64,000 nt of DNA, taken from Mansonella perstans. Lineage: Eukaryota; Nematoda; Chromadorea; Rhabditida; Onchocercidae. A program made the position numbers and the translations under genes. How positions within the stretch are numbered: position 1 is the first letter of the stretch; every line of letters starts with the position of its first letter. Location of the stretch: NCBI GenBank assembly GCA_037074765.1, contig JBAMDO010000021.1, forward strand, positions 256,001-320,000, in the 5' to 3' direction. A model generated the notes under the pieces. The model did no database searches and was not told the DNA's origin. It saw nothing but the letters and a program-made list of their open reading frames with translations. Below are positions 1 through 13,022 of this stretch, in pieces.

Positions 1-1062
1 ACGTCTTGAAATGAATGACTTACGAACTCTCCGATACTGTTATCAATAGAATTTAGAATACAACTAATTGTAGTTTTATTGATGTCCAGATATTAATTAC
101 AATAGAGCGACATTCAGATTATTACCAATTATTATAATAGGACGACAGGCGAAATATGCAACTATTAATATAATCAATCGGAAAACAGGATTAAAGAGAA
201 ATACGCAAGAAAGTAATAAAGATGCAATAAAAAGAGATATTGGTTGAAGAATAGTAACAGAAGTAGAAAATAGTATTGAAACTGATGCTGCTAATCTAAC
301 TTAAGCGGAACTAAAGGTCTTTATGCAAATGTGAATTGTTTACTAGGATAAGGATAGCAGTAGAAGTGGATTGGAGCTAATCACAATTACAGGAGATTTA
401 CATACGGAATTGTTTCCAAGAAATTATTGGGAGTTACAAATAAATAACGGCGTTTAAAAGATTAGAGGACTATTAATAAACCTTATTTACGAAGCTAGGC
501 CAAATGAATTTTCGAAAAAATCATTTGATTAATAATTTTGGTATAAACACTTTGAAACTTTGGAAACAAAGTAATAAATCGCCATGTGACATCCTGCAAT
601 TAGTCATGTCTCTAAGAAATAATTATAGCTTGATTTGATCTGACTTGTGTTAAACATTTTACACTACCATTATTTCGGTTTTTTTCGACAAATTATAAAA
701 ATTTTTTATTTAAATAACTCAAAATATGAAATTCAAGTATTGCTATTAGTACGAAAATAATATATCCTGTTCACGTGAGTAGCTTTTGCTTATCGTATAA
801 ATTACGAATATGTTACTAAAGCTTGCGTTGTACCAGTATGTTGGTATAGTTTTCGGTATTTTTTATTCTTTGAATATTTGTATCTTATGCTGATATCTAA
901 AAAAATATGAAGCATATTGTTATAGTATTATTAAATAAAATTTAAGTGTCATTATCAGACTATCACATTTATCTTGAACAATAATCTTGTCAAAAAAACT
1001 AATGCGATGGAATATTTTTCAAAATTCAATTTCTGCTTAGTTTTTTAGATTTTGGTTCGTTA
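1..1062. other. AT-rich flank with no recognisable gene
   Basis: I see no convincing coding exon, RNA gene or repeat here. All frames are broken by frequent stops. The last part is presumably the promoter and 5' leader of the sulfotransferase gene that starts at 1063. A TTTTTTAG acceptor-like site about 15 bases upstream of that ATG could serve for trans-splicing or a 5'-UTR intron. Confidence 0.5.
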
Positions 1063-3340
1063 ATGATAACGAAATTTCAACTGATAGTTATCAATTTGGC
1101 ATTGATATCATGTACTTTTATTTATATCAATTTGCGGTTAAGACCTTTGTATCTAACAATTCTCAGTCAACAACGAAAGGATGATGGAAAGGATAGCAAA
1201 TATGAAAAATTATCATATACATCATCAATTGTGATTTATAATCGAGTAACGCTTAATTAATACAGTGAAAAATCATTTAAAGTACGCTTGAAACATAAAT
1301 GGAAATTGTATGTTAAAATTAATTCAATTCAAGCCACTGAAAGTTATTCATTACATAAAAACAAATATAGATGATGATATAATCACGAAAATAAATAATT
1401 TTTTGATAAATTTTCTATACGGAATTTAGTTTTTGAATTGTCTAAATTAATAGTAGATATAATCATTCATTTGATACTACAGTTTTGGCTAGCTGGAATA
1501 TATTTTGTAGATTCCAAAAACTGGTTCAACAACGCTTACCAATGCTATAATGTATGATTTATGTCGTCGTAATGGCTTCAGTGTAATTCATTTGAATTTA
1601 ACCAGAAATCGTTATTTGATGAATATCATCGATCAGCGACGGTTTATTGATAATATCACTAATTGGAAGGAAAGAATGCCTGCTATTTATCATGGTCATG
1701 TTGCTTTTATTGATTTCAATCGGTACATTTTTATTCTTTCAGTGATTGTACAGAAAGTATTAATTAGCTGTATTTATTTTTGACTTTTATTGTTTCATTA
1801 TTTTTTTTAAAATTCTTACCAACATTTGACCGTATAATACAATCAACATTTTTTCAAGCAGCTTGGATAAAAGTACCTAAATTCTCTAATTTTATGTTAA
1901 TTTGAGTTAATCAGATTACGCTATTGGAATTTTCGATAAATCCAAGGAATACTTTAAGGTTCGGTCTTCTGAATCCTGTATACATAAATTTAATACGAGA
2001 ACCCCTTGAACGATTGATATCTTATTATTATTTTCTTCGTTATGGTGATGATTATCGTGTTGGGTTAAAAAGAAGTCGAGCAGGAAACAATGAGGTGAAT
2101 CTGATTAATATGTTCCGTTTCTGCTTTCATCACACGAATCTCAAGTAATTTTTACACACTACAGAAATGACTTGAAATTCGAACTGAACTTCGTTATCAG
2201 CCTAATCAGACGAAAAATAATGAAATACTTAGTATCATAAACATCTTTCGCATATTTTGGCTGATATTTATTTGTTTTAGTTGTAGCGTTTTTAAAATGA
2301 TTGATGAAATTTAATCAATTCTAGACATTTGATCAGTGCATTGAGCGGAAAGGACGTGACTGTGATATGAAGCAAATGTGGCTGCAAATTCCATACTTTT
2401 GTGGTACGCATCATTTCTGTAGGTAAGATTGGATGTGTCGCATGCACATCATTTTTTTTTCTTTAATATTCACTTTTCATTTTTGGTAATTTCCATTTCA
2501 ATTAAAATACTGAGCATTTTTTATTTAATCAGTTTAATCTATTACTTGCATCTTTTCTCGAATGATTCATTAAGGAATATCCACCTTTTTCTATTCTTTA
2601 TCATTATTATATAGTATTGGCTTTGTCGAAGGATGTGAATTCTTTACTGCTGCTATTACTCAAAGGTATTGTTTTAGTGAAGTGGGAAATAACCGTGCAT
2701 TAGAACAGGCGAAAGCCAATCTTATCAATCACTATTTGTTGGTTGGTTTAAGTGACCAAATGCGAGATTTCATCGAGTTGCTGGAGTTATTGTTGCCAGT
2801 ATTCTTTCGGGGTGCATTAAAGAATTTCGATTTGCTTGATGGTTAGCTATACATTGTGTTCTTTATTAGGTCAATTATGAGAGCTTAGAAATTGAGGGAT
2901 GAATTCCGGTGTTTATAGTTTATAGTATTTTATGGTCATACTACGGACAACGGAAGATCTAACCATTATATAAATTTCAAGATCTACGAAATATTCGAAA
3001 TAATACTGGCAAACAACATTTATGATTGTGATCGGTTAAAATGTTGATATGTCGAATTGCAACTTCTTTCCTCCATTTTTCCCTTTATAATGTAACAGAT
3101 GTGAGAATTGTAAAATTTTTTTCAGAAAAGCATGCAAATTTGCGCCACACCAATCGAAAAATACCACCCAGTAAAGCAACAGTTGAAGCGATTGTTAAGG
3201 ATCCGGTATACATTATGGAGCGTGAATTTTATGATTTTGCTCAAAAACAGTTCACTGAAATCAGACGTAGAATACTAAATGATGCAGGAGATAAATTACT
3301 TCCATCACAGTTTCATTATGAGAAAATCAGACCGGCGTAA
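1063..3340 (+). CDS. hst-2: Heparan sulfate 2-O-sulfotransferase
   Basis: Golgi type II membrane enzyme that transfers sulfate from PAPS to the 2-O position of iduronic acid in heparan sulfate. Six exons join in frame: 1063-1245, 1511-1722, 1959-2094, 2325-2422, 2678-2841, 3126-3340, giving 335 aa (human HS2ST1 has 356). Residues about 4-28 form one hydrophobic signal anchor. PKTGSTT at 63-69 is the 5'-phosphosulfate loop. YHGHV holds His122 and His124, matching the catalytic histidine pair of HS2ST. The stretch from Arg145 to Ser153, within [15 protein letters not shown], is the 3'-phosphate site. The rest follows HS2ST1 through FHYEKIRP near the C-terminus. Exon 3 starts after TACTTTAAG at 1958; an upstream acceptor at 1946 would also keep frame but fits the family less well. 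AATAAA at 3415-3420 is a likely polyadenylation signal. Confidence 0.93.
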
Positions 3341-3414
3341 AGCAGTGATGATGATAGTTTACTCAAAAGATTGCGATGCCTCATAGCCGACCAACCTACA
3401 ATATTTAGCTACCT

Positions 3415-3420
3415 AATAAA
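3415..3420 (+). terminator. hst-2 polyadenylation signal AATAAA
   Basis: AATAAA lies about 75 bases after the hst-2 stop codon, a usual distance for nematode 3' UTRs. It is called from motif and position only. Confidence 0.5.
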
Positions 3421-4824
3421 TCTAATTAAAAGCTAAAGAGAGGAATAATATCGAAATGAATATTCAAGGATAAGTTCACTTGTTACTTTTGGAAACAGCA
3501 TTATGATTGAAGATACTGATTTGAATTATACTGAAGATAACAATTACCAAGTATTCTTCAATTATATATGACGTTAAAAAACAATAGAAAATAAGAGCAG
3601 TTTATATGCACAAGTTTATTTCTGGATACTATCCAGAACATGGACATGTTACAAAGACCTCCCTTCTTGATTGATCTTCATTGTGATCTATGATTGAGAT
3701 AATTGGCCATCTTCTGCTCATATACTTTTGCAGTATTGTAAGTATGGTAGTGCATAATCCGTTTTACTTTAGCAAAAATTTTACATTTACAATGATTAGA
3801 GCTTTTCTCAAACAAAAAAAAGCGTCTATAACACAAATCATAAAAAATTAGCTGTCATTCAGAACATGGAACCTCATCTTCCCTACGCTGCCCACTTCTT
3901 CGGTTCCAGAAATATCGCCTTTTCAGGTCAATATTTACACTTCATTCGCGTCAATTTCCTTGTATATGTAAATTAACGTTACTTGCGCTTCCCACTGAAT
4001 CAGAATAAAATTCGACTTCAGTTGAAGACTGAGAATGTAATTACTGGAACCACTTAGGATGATGTAACACAGTGATGACTTGTCCGATAAAGTTGTCTTG
4101 TCGACCGTATTAGGTAAAAAGAGCGGTTTTCCGAATTCGTAAGGGAAATAAATTACTTTATGCAACAAAATTATCAAATTCAACAATGAGGCAAATTTTT
4201 TGAGCACTTCTGAGTTAGATCTATAGTCACAAACGTTACCAACAAAAATTAATTTGACATCGATAAGCGGCGTACAGATAATCTCAACAATAAAAAGTTG
4301 ATGCAATTGCCAAAATGATGAGTGCAATTTAAATGAAAATCAATCCTTAGTATTACTACGGAAATATATGCAAAAATGTATTTTTGAAAATTTGCAAATC
4401 AAATTTATTCATATCAGAATTTCCACTAAAAATAAAGAAGGGAAACGATAGCCTTTAAACAAAATATAATAATCAAATAATTAGCACTACGCTCAATAAA
4501 GTCATCTCAAGTAGTTCCAAGGTGAGTTAATTGTGTAACATCTATCTCTAATTTTCATGTTCATTTCTATGATTAAAATATGTTCAAATATGGACGTAGA
4601 CATGCATGAAGGTACATTTTTGTCTGATGGAAATAAAAAAATGTGAGGAACACAGATTTGTCCGATGTTACGTTCCAGACAATGTCAATTATGCTAAAGT
4701 TAAAACGATTTAAAATTAAAGTAAAAATAGTTTAACTTTTTTGAATGAAGTGTTGAGTGGAAAGTGAAGTATATCCGTTCATGAATGAGCAAGGAAAACG
4801 AAACAAAACGAACTGAGCAATTCA
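3421..4824. other. Convergent intergenic region between hst-2 and rpoa-2
   Basis: This holds the 3' ends of two genes that face each other. Apart from an unexplained 130-codon open frame on the minus strand (3935-4327, listed separately) I see no gene. TTTATT at 4404-4409 reads AATAAA on the minus strand and could end the rpoa-2 message, but it is about 420 bases past the stop. Confidence 0.5.
3935..4327 (-). CDS. Unassigned 130-codon open frame
   Basis: An uninterrupted ATG-to-stop frame of 130 codons in DNA this A+T-rich is longer than expected by chance. The translation has a mixed, protein-like composition with hydrophobic stretches and no low-complexity run. I recognise no family and see no signal peptide or known motif. 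No flanking exon on the same strand could be joined with confidence. It may be a species-specific gene, a decayed exon or a chance frame; chance remains the most likely. Confidence 0.2.
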   Translation of the reverse strand: MHSSFWQLHQLFIVEIICTPLIDVKLIFVGNVCDYRSNSEVLKKFASLLNLIILLHKVIYFPYEFGKPLFLPNTVDKTTLSDKSSLCYIILSGSSNYILSLQLKSNFILIQWEAQVTLIYIYKEIDANEV

Positions 4825-7800
4825 CTAGGTTAAATTTGCCGGATGCTTCACTGAAATCTGTAGACGAATATTCATTGCTGCAAGTTCAGCAACCAAATAA
4901 CGAAATACTCGAGGAACTTCAACCACACAAACTTCATCATCCTTGCCACATAATAAACATATTTCACCTTCACTATGATTTACAATTGAATTCTGAAAAT
5001 TTCCCAGTTATTTTCAAAAATCATCACAGCCAAACTGAGGAATTAGACCAAAGCGAGTGTTGGTTGGCTGATCGATAATCAAGCATATCAAAACGTACTG
5101 CATTAAATTTCTGGTAATAACTGTGCCTAATGAAATTCAATGAAATGAATGTTGGAAAATTTTTAATTCCAATTTGAAAAAAAAAAATCTCTAATAACAT
5201 AATGAAGATCAAGTATACCAGTCGATGATGAGTAATGATAAATAATTGGTATTCTTCTAATTGAACAATATTTTTTTTATGAATGACGACAGTGCTTATT
5301 TTGATGAAGACAGAAAAATAGATCTTTTTAAACTTACTTCACTGTCTCGTTGATCTGACACCATTTTTGAACAACGAAGTGTTGATATCATTGAACCACA
5401 ACGAGCACAAATATGCGCTACATCCCGGTCGGAGCAATTGAAAAGACGATCCTAAAATGCGATATTCAAAATTTGAAATTCATAATTAAAAAACTTAAAC
5501 TTCTCCAAAAAAAAATTTTTTTAAGCTAAACGAAGGCCTCTAAAAATTTCGAATGCTAATTTAGCTACCTGCAAAGTAAATGCAGCTCCGTGAGCGATCA
5601 TTGCATCACGTTCCATTTCACCAAACCGAATTCCACCTCCTTTCTTACGACCTTTCACTGGCTGTAAAGTCACCGGATCTGTTGCGCCAGTTGATCGTAC
5701 TTGAAACTTATCAGCAATCATATGTCTCAGGCGCTGGTAATATACAATTCCAAAAAAAATTTGAACCTGAAAAATTTTTTACTTTTGAATTTCTAGATTG
5801 ACTGAAAGTGTGAAACAAGGCAATATTTTGCTCAGTTTTAAAACCTTCGAAAGTACACTCGAACTACGGCAATTCTATCATATTCAAAATGATACATGTA
5901 TCTAAGAATATATCACTAATTGATCATAAAGTCCAAGCGATATTATAAAAATACATAGATGAAAAATGTGAACAGTGCAGAAATAGTCTAATAGCATATC
6001 TAGGAAAAAAGGAAATTTAAAATGAAATTAAACATCGTGTTCTCGTTGATACAGAACACCGGATTTTTCAATAATGGATTTTAAAGAAAAGAAATATACT
6101 GCAAAACTTTGAAAAAGGTCAACAGGAACTGTTAAGAGGAATTTGAGATATAAAGATGCGGAGTGCTGTTCAAAAAAATGAAAGTGAGAACGAATCCCAA
6201 ATAATTATCATGCGTCAGAAAAGAAATTGCTAACAACTTACTTCCATTTCTCGACCATCAACACCAGAATACATTGTTTCGTTTCCATAATAATTGTATC
6301 CGGCATGAACAAGAAGCTGTCCAAAATGATCAATGGCTGTTTTCTTCTCACTTAAACAAAGCTTTCATTAGTTTTGCAAAAACAACGCAGGATCAACAAA
6401 GTTCTATCATTATCCATCATTCGTTTTCTTTATTCTTTCGATTTATCATTTTTACCGAACATTGCACAGTTTGTATATTGTGTTTTCTTTAATTCCATGA
6501 TCAATTATTAACATATGATAATAAACTTGCAATTTTTTATTTCTCGAAAAAAAAACATACTTGAAAACAAATGGCGACGAATCATATGTGAAACCATGCA
6601 TAGCTCCTGCTTTACCAGCCATACTTTCAATCATCATTCCTGAAAAACAATTTTTAAAAATCAAAGGGTTGAAAACGTTCGTAACAGCGTTTCTAATCAT
6701 ACACTATTGAACTACTGAAGTAAAGAGGAATATCGCCCAAAATCTAACTTTCTTCTAATAAAACATAAAACTCAGTAATCACGATACTTCAAAAAGATTT
6801 CGACCAAATTCCAGATTGAAAAGTATTGCCAATATTTTTAAAAAATCAAGGTTAAAGAAAAATTCCGAAAACCGTATCATAAAGAAAAATTAGTAATCGA
6901 ACGCTGTATGAAAAGAAAATATACCAATTGTCATTCGCGATGGAAAACCATGCGGATTGAAAATAATATCAGGAACCATTCCAGACTCGGAAAATGGCAT
7001 CGATTCGGTAGGCCACAAAAAAGAATTTATACCTTTCTGACCATGCCTCGATGCAAATTTGTCACCAATTATTGGATTACGCTGTGTACGCCACTGAATC
7101 AGTGCATGCTGAAAATAATGAAAATATCCCGAGAATAAATAAAGAAATCAAATTACAAATTAAGTTTACTTTGTTATAAACATTTGCAATTGAGTTTCTC
7201 GGAGAAGTCTCCAAATCTTAGGCCATTTCGTTAAATGCATTTACTAATTTCATATCAATTTTTAAAGGCAAATGTGACTAAAACAAATCTTACACATTTG
7301 CCTTTATTAGCATCAATTTGCTCTCCTTCTTCGACAATTCTTATCGAACCACAGAATGCCGCCTCAGCGTATTTATATTTATGAACTTTATAGCTGTTTG
7401 CATCAATGTCGTACACGGAATAATACGGGTCACCTTCCATATACAGACGTCCAGGAATCGGTAGACCATCAAGACCTATTGTCTTTTGAGGATTTTCCGG
7501 ATCACACAAAAATATTAGACTCCCTGTGGATCGTCCTTCCGCTAGATTCACCCTAAAATGTTAAATTTATAATTTAATGATAGATTTGAAGTGTCATATT
7601 CATACTACAAACCATTCAAGCAAATCCTTCAAGAGGTATAAGAGTTAATCTTACGTAAACATACAAGAGTTAATCTTACGTAAAGCCAAAATTCAGACCG
7701 GAAATGCTACACATTTTCAGCTGTCACACCAAATCAATCAAGTGATCTAACACTGTCATAGCTGTTACTGTGCTTGTTTAAAAGCATAACAATGATAGAT

Positions 7801-10800
7801 CCAATAATCTATATCAATTAGTGTTAATGTCCCTCCTAAAACTAATATCAAAGTCATCAAGGTTGCATAATTATAAAAATACTACAGTACCTTTCAACTT
7901 TAATAACACTACCATGAGCAAAACCACGTTCATAGGAGCTCTTATTAATAACCATAGCATCCTCCATATCATATCCTGCGAAATAAGTACAAATAATAGC
8001 AAGATAATTGTATGGTTATTAATACTTTCCAAACAAATGCTTATTAATCTCAAACCTAAAATTACCTGTATAGGATATAACTGCAACGCATGCATTCGTT
8101 CCTAGTGGGTATTCATCAATACCATATTTCTCATATGGATCTGGCTTCACGATAGGATTTTGAGGAAACTAAATAAAATGAACATGTTTTTTAAAACAAA
8201 ATTTCAGAATGTTCATCCTATAGAGAAACATAAAACAGCTATTTTCTATGTTTCTATTCAATTAATTATTTTTTTCATAGAAACTCAGTAATTTACTTGA
8301 ATCACTATTTTAAAATGTAACGCCTTAAAAGCACAAAATTCGTCTAGAATCGCTGACTTTTCTTTCCATGTTTATTACTTTGACTATAACATTCAATTTA
8401 GTAAGCCCTCAAGTCTGTGCCACAGATGCGTATTTCAATTTTCTTTTTCTTTGCAGCAAGTCTTATTCAGATTGTTTTACTATTGATGAAAATATTGCCT
8501 GCAGGCGATACATTTTATTGTCGGCTCGATAGTTCCATGCATGAACAGGTATTCCCATTGTTTGCTTACCCATTTGACACTGATAAACATTCCTTGGAGA
8601 TTGATTATGATCAGGAAATGGTATCAGATTAGCAGCAAAACTAAACAAACAACTGGGATGAATTTCTTGATGCATCGTTACATTGGATTCTGCTTCCTCC
8701 GGGTCGATACAAATCGATAAATACACTTGTTCGAATGTTCCTAAGAATTTAATTAATAATATTGAGGAATTTTCAAAAAAAAAAAAAAAATCCAGCAAAC
8801 ATACTCGAGATAGCAAATAAGTTACTCTGTTTTCTTGATCAAAAGGATATAATTGCCAATCAAACAAATTTATGGCAACCCAAATTCTTTTCAAAAAGAT
8901 GCAAAATTGAATCATAGAAGTTTCCCCTGCATTACCTTACAATCAAAATGATTAATTTTTGGCTGTAAGAGTTGATACCAGGAACTGGTAAAATAAACTT
9001 GTTCATAGAAAACATCAAAAATTTTGGCTCAAAATCCTAAAATAAGAAAATACAACAAATGAAAAAAATTTAAAAGATTTTACCTATGAATTCAACTCGA
9101 TTTGATGGAAGATATTTGACTGGTCGTATAAGACGTGCAGGTTCAGTAAAAATGTACATGCCGGGATATTGAACCAAAATGTTAACCGGGTCAATGGACT
9201 TTTCCACTAGAATTATTTCAGCGCAAAAAGGTACGCGAATATCATCTAACACTTTCAAAAAACGTAATTGCTGTTCGATATATGATGCCTGTGATTGTGG
9301 GATATGACCAACAAATTTTCCATCAACCAAAACGGGATACATCTGAAAATATCTCTCAAAAAAAACCACTAGAATGTGAAGCATAAAGAAATTCTAATGT
9401 GAATACAACAGCTAACTGCATCTCCCTCCTCTCCTCGCATAACTCTGTTTCAAAAGAACGTTAGATAAAGTCAGTGAAATTCGTTGGATATTCATTTCAA
9501 ACTATTTCCCTTTTTTTGCTCTTTTAACGCTAATAGAATTTAAAATACTGATATAGATTTGGGGTACAGTTTGAAAAATACGTACAGGTTCTGAAGGGAG
9601 TAATGTGATTGCGGAATGACCGACCATCCCTAACTCTCCAAGCAATTTTGGCAATTCATTGTTATTCGAATAATGCGTAACGATGCGTACGCTTGCCGTG
9701 ACGTGATTTAACAATCCACATGGAGCACCATCAGGAGTATGTATTGGACATATGAAGCCCCAAGCTTCGGGACGTAATTTACGTACATCTGTGGTGCGCA
9801 TTTCCATAAAAAATGCGCCTCGATGGATTGCTCTATAACAAATAAGAGATGAATTAACTTTAAAAAAATTTTTTTATGGAATAATTCTTTCAAACAAATG
9901 CAAACATCCTAAAAAAGATTAGATACAACAATTTAATGATCATCACATCATCATAAGCTTCTTTACGAAATTTTCGGCCGCAACTACATTCCATTATCAG
10001 TTAAGAATAACGATTGTGACAATATTTATAAGCCAAACTTTGAATCAGAAAATGGAATACAAAGAAAAACATACCGAAAATGGGAAATAAATCGAAGCTG
10101 ATTAATTCTTTCAGCAACTACCGAAAACCCATTATTTTGCTGCAATGTTAGGCCTCCCCTAGTGATCAAATTCCCAGTAGCAATGAAATACTCCAGACCA
10201 CGCGTTATTTCTCCTGATCGCTGTGAACTTATCGCACGAATCAACTCATGACTAAAATAAAATAAGCAAGATAATTTACAAACAATATATCTTAAAAATC
10301 TTAAAATCAATTACTAAAACAAGGCTTCAAAAATCAATTTTTAAAATGAGTATAAACCTCGATAGAAGGAAATTTTCTCCTTTACGTTTTGCTTCAAATT
10401 CAATTTTCCTTCGTGCAATACTCAACGTATTTTCCAAACGTTCTCGTATAATCAAGAGAAGTATGTGACCCGACACAGCAACTTCTTGAAACTGTGGATT
10501 ATCCGGTGATTCAGCAGCACATTCACCTTTTGTTAATGCTATCAATTTTTGAGCCATGTACGAAAGGAGGAAGAATTTATCTTCGTCGTTATTCAAATGT
10601 ATTGCAACACAAACGCGAAGCAAGAAATGACCAACATCCTCAAAAAACATTTCAAAATTGGATTTTTCCACATTTCTCAAATTGCATTCAAAGCTACAAA
10701 GAAATATTATTTCAAATATTATTGAAGGGTGCATATATTTCACTTACTTCAGCTATTTCCCATGGACCAACACGATCTTGGATAGCTACTCGGAACTTTT

Positions 10801-13022
10801 CACCAATAGCAGTGAGTGCCATTTTTTGATTCACTATGCCATCATCATTGCATAGTGCTAACATTGCAATTACGCATCCTGAAAACCAACAATTCTATTT
10901 CTACATTTAGAAATACAGCAGTGAAGCTATGACAAAAGCAACAAAAATAAAAATTTTGTATATAACCAGTACAACAATAGCGAAAAAGAGGCAATAAATT
11001 TAATGAATATATTTTACCTTTCCAAAAGTGGTCACCTGGTCGACATTTGATCATATGTTCCATGATGCATTGGTCATTCATCGATGTTAATGATTTGATG
11101 ACGTACATAAATGGCAAATAAAACAATTCACGTCGGTACTAAAATAACAATGTTTCGATATTTCAGTCGAAATTTGGTCTAAAAAAAAAAATTCAGTCGA
11201 AAAACAAATTCAAGCGGAACAATTACATGCTAAAAATGACTTTCAAAATTCGACAAACAATCCTTAGCAACTTTTCAAGAAATTAGTTCTAAAGAGCAAG
11301 CAAGCAACCTAGTAAATATATCCAAACGAACAGCATGTAACCTAATCGTATTACTTTTTTTTGTTACGTTTTTTAACACGTGTTATGTGTTACGTTTACT
11401 TGTTACTGCACAGTATCTATTAATAAGAATTCACTGTGAGTTATTAAAATGTGAAATGATATGTGAATGATACATTAAACTGTACTCCACGCAAAAAATT
11501 GGTAAAGGTATTAATTAAATCCAATAGCTAGAAGCTCATTGATTACCTGCAAAGCTATAACCATGGTACCACTTTCGAGATAATGAAGTGTCATCATAGC
11601 AGCCGAATAATTCCCTCGGACGCATCGCATCATTATCCCATACTGTGTAAATAAAGGTCCTTTTTCACAAAATGAACGCCTTACTATTCCTATCGGATAA
11701 TTGCGACGATTTGCAACCAAAAGACGTATCACCTATTCATTTTAAGCAACTTGATTAAGAGACAGAAAATAATTCATAGATTCTATTTAAAGACATCTAT
11801 ATCATGCCTTGGTATAGAACCTTTTCACTGACCCCCCATAATGACCCGTACTACAACTTTTGTTTTGTTATAAACAACACTGAAAAGAAACTGATTAAAA
11901 GAATATTTTACCTTTTCATTCCCTTTACAAATGAAGTAACCGCCTTTTTCAGCCCCCTCTTCACCATGTGCTATTAACTCCTCTCTCGTTAACCAACGCA
12001 AATGGCATCTGCTTGATTTTAACATTATGGGAATCTGAAACATCATAATAAATCGATATCTGTATGAATTGAATTTAAAATAACCTGAATCGATTATCCA
12101 TGGGAATTTGAATTTAAAATAACTTCATTATTGAGCAACAAAGTAAAATACCCACAAACAACATTCAGTCCAATTATTTCAAAACTAACTACTACTTATT
12201 GCAGCATAATGAAACTTGAACAAATGTTAAGCCCCTCATTTCAATATGTTCAATGATGTACAATTAAAGGCATGAAGAAGATTTAATTATTGCTCAATTT
12301 TAATTACTGACGGTGGAGAACACTAGAATTGTGTTTTTCGAATCTCAACTGGTAAGGTAGTACAACATCAAAAATGTGTACTGCATTTTAAAAAAAAAGC
12401 AGAATCAAACTGCAAAAAACTGATTCAAAAAACTAACCTCACCAACAATAACTTCACAACAATCCACTCTAGCGCCATTCAAGCGTATTTCTATACCTAC
12501 TTTTAATGGCCCCCTATAAGTTAAGCCACGCTGTCGGCATTCTGAAGGAAACAGTTTTTGCGAATCAATCACAGAAGAACCCTGTAAGAAACAGACTGAG
12601 AAATATTTTTGTTGAATTCTATTACCAAAAATGTTTCTCTCATCCTAACTTTCTAATTAACTGTAGTCCGAACAAACCTGATCGATTCTGTGCTTGAAGC
12701 CATCCTATTTACTCCATATACTAATTAAAAAGTAACATTACTAAGGAACTCATGAATTTGTAATTTAATACGCAGTTGGATAGACTCCAATTTTTGGGTG
12801 GGTTCCTTGCAATAATCAGAAACTGAAAGCAAAATTATAGCGCACCTGTTTCACTTCAATCATTGGGTAACCAAGCTGGCAACCGGTATAACGTAATTCC
12901 ACAGCTTCTCCAGTTGGAAGTCGAAATTTTTCTCCCGGTACATCCAGAGCAGCCAAATGTACACCGTGCTCAGCCAAATAATCGAATGATTCTACATGAT
13001 ATGAAGCAACGTCACAATCCAT
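4825..13022 (-). CDS. rpoa-2: DNA-directed RNA polymerase I second-largest subunit (RPA135/POLR1B)
   Basis: Catalytic beta-like subunit of Pol I, which makes the large rRNA precursor in the nucleolus. Twenty exons join in frame: 13022-12846, 12581-12438, 12034-11912, 11732-11547, 11138-11018, 10878-10748, 10638-10358, 10251-10075, 9832-9586, 9342-9084, 8740-8499, 8168-8066, 7975-7891, 7552-7294, 7108-6925, 6639-6561, 6350-6242, 5766-5569, 5451-5338, 4992-4825. The product is 1128 aa (human 1135). Landmarks are [47 protein letters not shown] at about 860-871, [13 protein letters not shown], and a C-terminal zinc site Cys1050/1053/1085/1088 split over the last two exons. It matches Pol I POLR1B rather than Pol II or III, for example [15 protein letters not shown] and AAMNIRLQI. 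The ATG at 13022 has an in-frame stop just upstream, but the human protein has about 40 more N-terminal residues, so a further 5' exon is possible. The intron after exon 11 appears to have a GC donor. The intron after exon 13 holds two 18-base direct repeats near 7640-7685. Confidence 0.95.
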
